Below, piece by piece: positions 1 through 12,500 of a DNA stretch of 64,000 nt. Numbering within the stretch: position 1 is the first letter of the stretch; each line of letters begins with the position of its first letter. The stretch is taken from positions 28,516,702-28,580,701 of the forward strand of contig NC_133472.1 of assembly GCF_025370935.1 (NCBI RefSeq), in the 5' to 3' direction. The stretch is from Choristoneura fumiferana. Lineage: Eukaryota; Arthropoda; Insecta; Lepidoptera; Tortricidae. A model generated the notes under the pieces. That model ran no database searches, had not been told where the DNA came from, and was given only the letters and a program-made list of their open reading frames with translations. A program made the translations under genes and the position numbers.

Positions 1-30
1 CAGCGTCAAGAACGCCATGTTGTACACCCT

Positions 31-221
31 CGTACAGTCAAGGGCATAATGTAAGGGCGTAATATACACAGGCCAAGTAAAAATATCAGTTATATCAATG
101 TCATAAAGACTTTGACATGGAAAACCTTTCCTCACTTCAAATATACATTACTAAGCCGTCAAAAATATCTATACACCTTGGCTATGGCTGTATACATATA
201 ATTTATGCCTTTGATTGTACA
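31..221. repeat. Foldback MITE, TACAGTCAAG family, copy 1
   Basis: The segment opens with TACAGTCAAGGGCATAA and closes with TTTATGCCTTTGATTGTA, which are imperfect inverted repeats of each other. The same termini recur at 575-847 and 2759-2899, so this is an interspersed inverted-repeat family. It ends about 80 bp before the first exon in the window. Confidence 0.6.
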
Positions 222-302
222 ATAATAATTGGGCGTATTCGGCGCTTATTACTCTCTCATTTTAAAATGTATTGAAAGTATTCCTAAAGTGACTCTTGGC
301 AG

Positions 303-551
303 GACTCTTCGTACTTTACGGTGGTGTTGGAAGCTTTGAAGCTAGACTGCCGCGCACAGGGCAAATGTCTCATGGGGGCTACGGAGATGGGCCAGCTCGC
401 CATGGAGTACCTCGACGACCGCAAGTTTGAGTTCAACAAGTTAGAAAAAGAGATCAAGGCCAATATGAAAGAAAGAGAGAGGACTCTTAAACTGGTTCGT
501 CGGGAAGTCGCATATTTGACCGATTCTTTTCCCAACCTGATACGCAAGGAG
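303..551 (+). CDS. ODAD3: ODAD3-like exon 1 in window
   Basis: The acceptor CTTGGCAG ends at 302 and the donor GTATGT starts at 552. Reading from 303 in phase 0 gives 83 residues, beginning DSSYFTVVLEALKLD, with a charged helical stretch containing KLEKEIKANMKERERTLKLV. It ends in a complete codon, so intron phase is 0. Internal Met codons are present, but the acceptor and continuous upstream frame argue that this is an internal exon. Confidence 0.75.
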
Positions 552-3500
552 GTATGTTAATAAAATATAATATGTACGGTCAAGGGCATAAATATACATA
601 CGTAATCAAAATCTCAAAAAAAATCTGTACAGTGAACGTCATAAATAAGAGATCATTTCTGTACCTTGTCGCTTTCAGTCGTTACATAATTTCGTATGGC
701 TTTTCAAACATGGCGTTAAAGTGACAAGGTACAAAAATGATAACTTACTTATGACGTTGACTGTACACCTTTATGCCACTAAACATAAGGTCGATGTATA
801 CATATTTTGAGGTTATCACTGTATATATATTTTTGCATTCGACTGTAACTACAATAAAGCTCAAAAGAAGTGAACACTTTAATAATTTTGTCATAGGTTT
901 AACAACATTATTTAAGACAGTTTGATAATATATGTTTCAAATTAGGAACCTGCTGAACCTGCTAAAGCACTAAGTGTTTAGCTACTTTTGAGCTTAGTTG
1001 TACCTACCTAAGTGGTACCTAGGTATTAACTTGAAATATAAATTATTAAATTTTAGTGTCGTGCAAAACGATACGAGTGTGTAAAATAATAACACCCCTC
1101 TTTTTGCGTCGGGGGTTAAAAAGAAAACAAAGATGAAAATAGAAAGAGATATTTTGAACTTCTGCCTAGTTATTGTTGGGTAGGTACAAATCCTAGTATA
1201 CCTACCTACTCGGAAATATTTTAAGAAAGAATTACTTTTTGTACATTACATGTTTCTCGCTATAATCTATCTTTTATGTGCTTTATGTATAAAATAGACT
1301 TATTGATTGATACATAGAAACACATTTCAGTAGTTTTTACTTTATTTCGCATTTTATTGCATTGCAATTTGCAATCCCACGAACTTCAAACGGTTCGGAT
1401 AAAATCTATCTAATACCTTAAAACGAGCAATTCTTGTGTATACATATTATATATTTCGGCGATCTCGGAAACGGCTCCAACGATTTCGATGAAATTTCAT
1501 ATGTGAGGATTTTTGGGGATGAAAAATCGATCTAGCTTGGTCTTATCTCTGGGAAAACGCTTGTTGCCGCCAAGGTACTATTTCAATTAATCGCAACAAT
1601 TTTTAGTACGATTCTCGAATTTAACGTCAAAGCTTTTCGCAATAAATGACTTTGAACGAATATAATATTTTAAAACCGGGATATATCAATATGAAGTTAA
1701 GTAAATGAACTTTTTCAGGAAGCTACAAATCTAGATGACCTTTACGAAGATGAGGATGCTCACAGTCACCATTCGGTGCATTGGGAACTTGAAGAGGTCA
1801 TGGGGATCTGCAAACGTCTTCAAAAAGCTACTCTTGTGTCCTCCTTCGACCGGATCCTGTTAAGGTACGTCCTGTACAAGACAAGTGAAGTTTATTTTAA
1901 TTTACACTTACGAGACGAAATGGGAGTACTATTTTATCGGGGTAACCAGTGGAGCGCTGGTCAGGTAGGTGACGCAAGTAGCTGCACGGGCACACACCCG
2001 CCAGTACCAGCAACAGGGTATATAGGCGTGTTGCGGAGTACCAAAAACTAGCGAGATTCTGACTCTTCCTGGTAATACCAGTGAAAAAACGTCCTCAAAT
2101 CAGTGGTAAGAAAGGTAAAGAAAAATAAATGTACAACTGAAACAATGTACTTCCTCCTCCTTCCTGCGTGGCGGTGATCATCACCGTCAGGATAGTAGAC
2201 TCTGTCTGACAAGAATTCATTATTTATCATTATCTCACGGGAAATTATGAAATAATCTTGGATTTAAACTATCCTTAGTTCTTATTAGTGTCTCTAACTA
2301 TCTGCGTGCAAAATTTCATTGAAATCGGTTCTGTAGTTTAAGCGTGAAAGTAAGGTTAAGGCTGCGTTTCCACCAAGGACGTGCTGCAAGGAATGTATTT
2401 TTCATGAACCAATAGAAACGGTTTACTTATCTACCTATTCTCGCGCAACACAGCTCTGGTGGAAACAGCTGAGCGGAGCGAGGCGAGGTGAATGAAGCGT
2501 TTCTACTGGTTTATTTAAAACACATTCCTCGCAACACATCCTCGCACATCTGGTTAAAACGGAGCCAAACTGAGCTCGGTGCAGGTTGAAGGAGCAGACG
2601 TATCAGACGGAGCGGCTGCTGATGCAGCTGACGCTGAACAGCATGAAACGGAACGCGCTCATCGAGGACCGCAAGCACGCCTGCATGATGCTCGACTCGC
2701 TCAAGAACGTCGGCCAGGAGAGGACTGCGCAGTAAGTGCCCAGCATTTATCTCGCGTGTACAGTCAAGTGCAAAGATATCGACACAGCCAAGCCAAAGTT
2801 ACAAAAGTATATATACACTACTTTATATATTAAACATTATGGTCGTGTATACATATTTTTGTAACTTTGACCGTGTCGCTATCTTTACACTTGACTGTAC
2901 CATTAGTATTTTAAAGTACCAAGATATCAAGCAAGCAAGCATGCATGCACGCAAGCATTTTTTCCCGTGGGTATTTTGGAAAGGCTTCTCTCAATGCTCC
3001 TCTACACTCCCCAAGCCTCTACATGCCGAATTTCAGCTTTCTACGACCGGTAAAACGGTTATCTATCAATTTCAAATATAAAAAAAAAGTATTTATGAGT
3101 TGTCAAAACATGATCCTCGACAGATTTTATACATAATATAATACCTACTGAACTATATGGCATCAGTTATTGTATGACATGAGATAGTCAACTCAATTGA
3201 CAATAAGTTTATTAATATTATTATATTTGACTACTATTAAACTTTGATTTATAAATGGTATTTAATTAGAGCTGTGGCTGAATTATTGGTTTACTGGCTA
3301 TTGCTGCTGCTTCATCTGCGAAGAATTCATTAGTCGCTCGCCCTGGCCTCCGAAACAATTTTATTCGGGATAAAAGGAATCCTATTATTTCATTCAGGTC
3401 TACAAATATGATGTATTACAAAATTTCATGGCAATCGGTTCGGTTCAGAAGTTAAGGTTTGAAACGAAACAAACAAACACACTACCGCATTTAAAATATT

Positions 3501-6500
3501 AGTAAGAATGATAGCAAGCATACATTGCATTAAAATTTTTGGCTAAATTGGAAAAAAAGATGTATAAGACTTTAGCCACTAGAGTCTTAAAGAAATTAAC
3601 CTCATTTGAAATTTCTACAGGTAACGGATATTTGCTTTGCGACTGCATTAAAATAGGTGGGTCTGTATAAGTTCTACACATTGAAAATGCCACATTTATT
3701 GTCGAACCAGTGGTTCGGAACCACAGCGGTTGATAGTCAGAATGGAGCTTATTTGGCCAACGGCGTATATTAAATCAATTATAACAGTCTTTCAGTATGC
3801 AAAGATGTCCTCACATTCGTCAAACAACATTACATAACTTATTGCATGTGTAGCATAAAATATAATTAATAATGAATAAGCATCTGCAAAAGCCTACTAA
3901 ATATCTTTACTTATATTACTGTCATATTATGCTCATATGGAATAAGTAGATTTCGAATACTTAAGTATGACTATAAATATTATAGAATCTATTATCAATT
4001 TGCCGACTAGTCTGCGTCGCGATTTCAATTGGTAATTGTCATAATACATAGATAAACGTGTATGCATCTATGTAGATATATCCACACAATCGATTAAATA
4101 AGGCGCACGGAAGTACATTGCTCTAAGTCTTCCATTTTACAGTGCAGTGACTGTAAATAGAATAATAACTTACTTAGATGAATTGGCACATGTTGTATTC
4201 AAGTCTATATAAGTAGGTACACAGGGAAAACGAATGAATTGTTGTCGTTAAGCTTCGTGGGTGTGAATTGTTAATTATTAGGATTTTTACTCAGCATCAG
4301 CCATTGTTCTCTATTGACAAGGTTATGTACTGCGAGGAGGGTGGAGGGGTGGAAGCCATCTTGAGAAACGAAGTGGGTGCGATTTTGTGGAATTGTATTT
4401 TAGTTTTGTATTCTTTGGAGTGGAAAATTCTTTTCAATCGTCAAAACAACAGTAAAAGGAATCTTAGCCGTGAAAATAAACAATGAAAGTTTTTAATTAT
4501 AAGTAAATTGGGTTACATGCCTCTATTTAGTTTACCAGCCCCAAATTGCCTTGTAATTTACGAGTACTTACCACGTACGTAAGTACCTAAAAACTACGAC
4601 GAAACTCAAAATAATCATCTACGTACTGCAAAGAAAGAGCAAGAATCGGACGACCAGATGGCCTAGTGGTTAGAGAACCTGACTACGAAGCTTGAGGTCC
4701 CGGGTTCGATTCCCGTGTCGGGGCAGATATTTGTATGAAAAATACGAATGTTTGTTCTCGGGTCTTGGGTGTTTAATATGTATTTAAGTAAGTATGTATC
4801 TATCTATATAATTATATTTATCCGTTGCTTAGTACCCATAACACAAGCTTTGCTAAGCTTACTTTGGGACTAGGTCAATTGGTGTGAATTGTCCCGTGTC
4901 ATTTATTTATTTATTTTAAATCAAACCTACATTAAGTATTTAAGAATAAATAGGGGTCTATATTAATTCGCATAAATTATTTGTCCTAATTGAAATGGGC
5001 ATAACGTTATTTCGCATAGTTATTAATTCGCATAACATTAATTCTATTACTGAATACGCATAATGTAAATGCGCATAATGTGGATTGGCATAACGGTAAG
5101 TTGGCATACATTTAATTAGCATTATATTACTTTGCATAAGTATTAAAGAGTTTTTAACATAAAAGGATTAGAATGAAATTGTAAATTTTATTTGTCAAAC
5201 AATATATAAAGAGTGTTACATTAAGTGAAAAATTATTGCTAAAAGTAAAATGATTATTGTTTTATTTACTCAATTCAATTAGATCGGAGAAGTGAACTAC
5301 TATGTGAAAATATCTATTATAGCATATAGGGCTATTATTAAAAACAAAAACTTAACATTGAAACCTAAGGCGGGAGCTACACTACGCTTCGCTCTAGCCT
5401 TAGCCTTCTGAACCTAACCTAACAGAGTCGGTTTTGCTCTGAACAAGCTAATTCACTCGCTTGATAAAATTCTGCGTACTCATTTTCTAACAGTTTAAGT
5501 TATAGTTAATAATGTTATGCATATGAGTATTTCTCAAAAAGTTGTCCCGTCGTGAAATTGTCCAAAAATCACTTTTGTTTTGAAATTATTAACCCTAAGG
5601 ACGAGATCATAAAAACATAAACTACATAAAACATCCAAAATTTCTTGACGTCAGTAAAACGTCACAAAATCTTGCGCGGAAAAAATCGTAAAACTTTCCA
5701 TTGGATCCAACAACAATGATTATCTGACTTTTTATCAGTTTTACCACAACAATTATATTTAAAAACAATTTTATTTATTTTTTGTGGTTAAATAACAACT
5801 GAAAAATTGAAAAATGGACAACTTTTTGAGAAATAGTCATATTTCAATTATGCAGATTCATTATTATGCTGAATAAGTGTTATGCTTCTTTATAATTATG
5901 CAAGTTCGCTGTTATACACAATTATGATATACCAAATCTGTTATGCGAAATCATATTAGGATAATTAATGTTATGCGAAATAATGGGCACCCATTTCGAG
6001 AACCGTGATAGAGACAGCTGAAACTATACGTACATAATGTGCATTTCTGGGACCCATTCAATAAACTTAGTTTTTTTTTTAATTAAATGTTTTCCCTAAG
6101 ATTGACCCATCCTTGATTGGTTTCTATTATTACTTATTTGTGGATTTGCAGTAAGTATTTATGTTTATTATAATTCTGAGTTTGATATTGATCGATTTTT
6201 ATGTATGTATTACCAATACATTTACCTATTCAATATATTAACCTCGATTTATTATCATTCCTAGTTTGAAGTTTTTATATATTTAACCGTTACAGAGACA
6301 CCGAGAACGTAAATAATACTATACAAAAAACGTATTGTTTTCATTATATCTCTATAACGTTTAAACATACAAATTTCAAACTCGGAATGATAATAAACAT
6401 TACTGAAAATAAACAAATAATAGAAACCAGTCAAGCGTGAGTCGGACTTAGGGCAAACATTTGAACTTTGTAATTTGTCTGTCAGCGGCTGTACTCTATG

Positions 6501-9500
6501 AACTTGTGCAGGCAGTCAGATTTTTTTAATTTTGTAGTGTACGAGTACATTACAGTATTTTTTTCCTCTGACTGTAGGAAACCCTCGTAAGCGAGCTTGA
6601 CTCGCACTTGACTATACCTGAACTTCGAATATTCCGTACAAAATACGAAATCCTTAGAAAAATATTACTTAAGTAATATTTTCGTAATGGCTACGAAACC
6701 CTATTTCGGGCATGTCCGACACGCTCTTGGTCGGTTTTTATTTACTAATATGGTTTACGTACATGTTCAATGAGCATTTCTATCTATCGTTGTACCCTGA
6801 GTTTCTCTCCGATTTCAACAAAATTTGGGAGGTAGACTCAGTCCATGATTCCAAGCTGGAAAAATAGGGTCTCCAGATGTGTCCCCAAAATATTGTATTA
6901 ATTTGTCCGTTTTGTTACGAATTTTTCTTAATATTTTTCGTAACAAAACGGATACATCCATACAATATTTTGGGGACACAACTGCAGACCCTGTTTTTCC
7001 AGCTTGGAATCATGGACTGAGTCTACCTACCAAATTTTGTTGAAATCGAAGAGATAAACTCAGGGTACAACGGTAGATAAAAATGCCTCAATACCAACTG
7101 AGATGCACCAAAAAAAATAACCTAAGTATAGTTTTTATTTTATTTTTGGTAAGAATAGATCGTGGTGGCCTAGTGGTTTGACCTATCGCCTCTCAAACAG
7201 AGGGTCGTGGGTTCAATCAAACCCCGGCTCGCACCTCTGAGTTTTTCCAAATTCATGTGCGGAATTACATTTGAAATTTACCACGAGCTTTGCGGTGAAG
7301 GAAAACATCGTGAGGAAACCTGCACAAACCTGCAAAGCAATTCAATGGTGCGTGTGAAGTTCCCAATCCGCACTGGGCCCGCGTGGAAACTATAGCCCAA
7401 GCCCTCTTGTTCTGAGAGGAGGCCTGTGCCCAGCAGTGGGACGTATATAGGCTGGGATGATGAAGAATAGGATATTTCAAGATACCATTTTCTTTGTTTT
7501 TGAACTTGGATGCGTATTTCATTTTTTATAATTTTTTTACGAAATACGCTGGATGACGTCACAGTGAGACAACCACGTTCCATTGCCTAGAAAAAATCAG
7601 GTCGTCCATAACATAGTCTGTGGCATTACAATTTGACAATAATTCAAGCACGGCTTAGGGTCCTAAATGAACGATGACAAATAGTTTTATTTATTTCTCT
7701 TCTTTTCGCTTCGATATTCTATGTTTATTTAATGGTGTGATAGTATATATATATATTTTTTTATTAAAATCTGATATTTAAATTCTTTTGTATTTACTTG
7801 TAACGTAGTAATTTAATTTGTAAAAATACATTGGAAATACTAGTATACATTTCGGACTTTATGACAACTGTTTAAAGCCGGGTGCGCATCATGTGATTAA
7901 AGTTCTATCTTTGTCACTATTTGCTATTATAAGCAGGACAGCAACATTTCAAACTGTTAATTTGCTTAAGAGTGTAGACCTGCTTTATAACTGCCTTTGT
8001 GACGAGACACTGCAGGGGTCAAATAAAGGTCATTACTTAAATTTTGTTTATTTAATTCAGTTTATCATATTTTTGGAATCTGACTTCTGAAAACGTTTCA
8101 CAAAGCCTATTTCTCCAAATGGTTTTCGATTTATTATATGTTGTCAAAAATTGGGACATCCCAACTATTTAACCTTCTGATATCGATAAATGGGTGAGGT
8201 CATATTATTATGTATGTAGCATGTATGCTTGTAGATGGAGGTAGATGCTTCTAGTTGTCGGGCGCAGAGGACTAGTAACGTGGGATATTTCGTGCGAAAA
8301 ATTTCGTTCAATTTCAACCCGCGGCCCCAGGCCCAACTCATCTTTAAACTTTCCGCGGAGGTTTGGACGGCATTGTATGTGGGTATTGTTGTAGCTATAA
8401 GCATAAGTACCTACCCGTCGTAGACTGCTTGTATTTTTCTTGGAGAATAGGGAGCTTAGTTACACCATTTGAGTCACCGCTACTAGACACTGAGAAACCC
8501 TGCAACTATAAGAATGTATGTCGAGGATGTCATTATGATACTTTTAGTTACGCACAATGTGATTTTTTAATCACTATGAGATATTCGGTATGCCGTTTAG
8601 TATAGAAAACTAGGTATTTTTCTTTTTTATGCTCTGAATTTTGTGTTGTTAGAGGTAACTAACGTGTCAAAGTATAAGTATGGTTATGGGCGATAATAAA
8701 AATCTAAATGTTAATAATTAAACGGTAAAATACTACTTACATGTTGATTTGTCGATAGAGAATCACACACGTAATATGTGATTCTTATTGATGCTTGTAT
8801 TGATATTATCGACTTTTGGATGTTAACTCTAAAAATACTTTAGGTATACGAGTTCGTGGCAACGGTTTACTAATGTTTCGGCGAATAACGTTTGGCAACC
8901 GGTTTAATTTCGCAACTTTTCATTTCCCAACTGTTTAATATTTCTGAAACTGTAAATATTTCAGGATTTTTATAAAACTAACCTAACCTAACCTATAGGG
9001 TTCTACACGATGGCCCTGAAATAATACCTACTAACTGTAAGTACTTGTGTTCTGTTTCCCCCAACCTCCTAAAAGCAAATTTAATCGAACTACAATTTTA
9101 TTTTAAACTTTTTGGTAGGTATATTTATGTAATGTACTTTCATAGTGAACGCTGTATGCAATAGTGTGTCAACCCTGATTAATTCTGCAATACAATGTCA
9201 ACCCTTAGAAAATTATTTTAACAGTTGACATTGTATTGCAAAATGACAGTGGGTTGACTCAGTATTGCAAAACAGCGTCCAATTATTTATTAATGTTTAT
9301 GATTATCATTGCTTGAAATAAATATAGCCACACATGGTCCTGAAAAACGCGTACGTACCAATCCACGCGTAGTGTAGGGTTCCAAAGTTGCCCATTGCAA
9401 CTGGTGCTGCTGACTGAAGTAGAAAATATGTCATTAGAGATTATTAAAATCCCTAATATTATTGCTTATTTTTTATCAATTTCAATAGATAGCGCAAATT

Positions 9501-12500
9501 TACGTTATATCAGTGATGTGATATTATCAAATGTGAGAACTTACATCCCACTAATATTATCATGGAAATTTATCAGTAACTCAGGGATTTTCTTCATCCC
9601 CTTTTCTAAAAATCTTTCCCTAGTGCGCCTCTCTATAACTTTAGGTCCATCTATGCCAATTTCATGTCTCTAGCACCAGTAGTATTGGCTATGCGTTGTC
9701 TGTCAGTCAGCCAGTCATGGTACTGTTCAGGTAGAGTTAGGTATAGAATTATAAATAAATCAACCCTGAAGTTGAATTCACTTTTTGCTATCCCGCAGGA
9801 ATTTTACGTTTTCCCGGAGAAAAATAGCATATGCCAATCAGGAATAATGTAGCTCCTAATTGGGAAAATATATATTTAAATCAACCCCAATGATGAATTT
9901 ACTTATTTCGATCCTGCGGGAATTTTGCATTCTTCTGTAGAAAAGCAGCCTATGTCATTCAGAGATACTGCAGATTACTATTAGTGAAAGAATTTTTAAA
10001 ATCAGCTCCGAATTTGGATTGTCTGACTTACTTCTACCTATCCTGCGGGAATTTTGCATTTTCCCAAAGAAGAGTAATCAGCAATAGTGTAGCTTTATAT
10101 TAGTAAGTGGAAGAATTTTTAAAATCTGCTCTGAAGTTCAATTCAGTTTTTTCTATCCCATGGGAATTTTGGATTTTCCGAAAAAAAAGTGGCCTGACAT
10201 CGAGGCTAGTCATATTATATCATATGAAAGAGTTTTTAAAATCAGTGCCAAAGTTGAATTTACTTATTTCTATCCCGCGGGAATTTTGAATTTTCCCGGA
10301 AGAACGTAACCTATGTCAATCAGGAATACTGTAGCTTACTTTTAGTGAAAGAACTTTTAAAATCAGACCCGAAGTTGAATTCACTTATTTCTTAATTTTG
10401 CGTTTTCACGAAAAAGAGTAGTCTATACTAATGAGAAATAGTGTAGCTTTCTATTGATGAAAGAATTTTTAAAATCATCCCCGAAGTTGTATTCGGTTTT
10501 TTCTATCCCATGGGAATTTTGTAATTTCCCGAAGAAAATAACCTTTGTCATTTGGGGATAGTCATATCACATAATATGTAGGAATTTTTTAAATCAGCTC
10601 CTAAATTGAATTAATTTATTTCTATCCCGCAGGAATTTTGCATTATCCCGGATAAAAAGTAACCTATATTAATCAAGGATAGTGTAGCTTACTAACGGTG
10701 AAAGAATTTTTAAAATCAGCTCCGAAATTGAATTAATTTATTTCTATCCCGCGGGAATTTTGCATTATCCCAGATAAAAAGTAACCTATATCAATCAAAG
10801 ATAGTGTAGCTTACTAACGGTGAAAGAATTTTTAAAAGCGGCTCAATAGTTTCAGAGATTCGACTACAAACAAAGAAGCGAAAAAAGTTTAGATACTTCC
10901 CTATTCCGTGGGAATTTCAAAAAATCCTTTCTAGTGCGCGTCTACATCTATTAAGGAACATATATTCCAAATTGCGTTGATCTATGTCAGTCAGTCAGTC
11001 AGTCAGCCAGTTTCTTCTTTTATATATATATATATATATATAGATATGTATATGGAATAGGGGGCAATGGTAAGCAATTATCGTCGCCCATGGACACCTA
11101 CAACACCAGAAGAGTCACAAGTGCGTTGCCAGCCTTTTAGGTAGGAGTACGCTCTTTTCTTGAAGGCAAAGTAAACTTGGTCAATATTGTACCTATGTAC
11201 AGTCGAACCAATTGATTCCTGACCAACCATAGATCGTTCTCACATTTAGTGCCATAAATGAATTCCTTTGTCAAACAATGCGATGTCACTATGGCGTTTC
11301 TACGTCACGATTGAATTGGTTCGATAGTACGCAGTCAGCAGCGGAAACGGTTGACACCGTAACTGCTCATCCACTTCTGCTGCTGAGTGTACGACATAAA
11401 ACAGAAGAAAATAAATGAGGGAACCTGTAATTTCTTTCTTAGTACCTAGTTGTCACATTTTGACGTAAAATCTCTTGGAAATGTACCTATAACATGTAGG
11501 ACTTCTTTTCTTTTTTATGTGTACCAACTGTATTTAACTATTACTCATGTTTAAGCAAATAAAATATTTTTATCTTTATCTTTATAACTGTACAAAACGT
11601 CGCTTTGGAATGAAGAATTTGTGAAAAGTGCTAATAGTTAAAGTACTGTTCCGCTAATTTAAACTGTGAAATTTTATCAAAGGTCAAAAAGAGTTATTGC
11701 GGGATCAGTTTACATTTATGAAACATATGATTATACGTGTACACCTCCATTAGAAATATTAATCATAGTAATGGGTCAAGTTTAAGTTCAAGGATTAATT
11801 TATCTGTGAAATGTGGGCGGGTTTATAATAATTACAAACCCAAGATATTTGATGTATTACATAACGTAGAGTTAAGTATTGTTATTAAATTTATAACTTT
11901 GCACATTTGTTACGTATGATGTATTTAGGCACAAGTTATCTAAACTAATAACACCTTGGGAACACAGTTAGGGATTTAGTAAGGGGGGTCGTGAGTGGGA
12001 TATAATTTACTGCATAGGCCTTCCACTAGGCCCGGTCTTCTGAAATTCGCCAAAAAGTTACGCATATTTTATCGATTTCGAGTAGGTAAGTTACAGTCTG
12101 TTCAATATAGGAAAATAGGTTCTTTATAATGCACGCTTTAGGAAGTCGTTTAATAAATTGCATTTGCTTAGTATACGTTCTAATTGAAATAACAAAGACG
12201 TCAATAATTTAGTTTCAATTATTCATTAACTGTTGCCCGCGACTCCATTCACGTAGAATCCGTTTATTGCTATCCCGCGGGGACTATGCAATTTTCAAGG
12301 ATAAAAACGATTCGATGTCCTTTCCCCGGGACTTGTAGTAGTAGTATACCGATTTTCACCTAAATCGGTTCAGCGGTTAAGACGTGAAGTGGTAGGTAAC
12401 AATCAAACATACAGACTTGCAAACTTTCACAATTATAATTAACTTTGCACTTTATGATTTGACTTTGTGATTATTATGAACACAAATCGGTAGTAAAATA

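Noticed and set aside
4661..4725. tRNA-like sequence with good A and B boxes (also at 7161, 12697 and 45300)
   Set aside because: None folds into a complete cloverleaf, and each continues into a shared non-tRNA body and tail, so they are SINEs.
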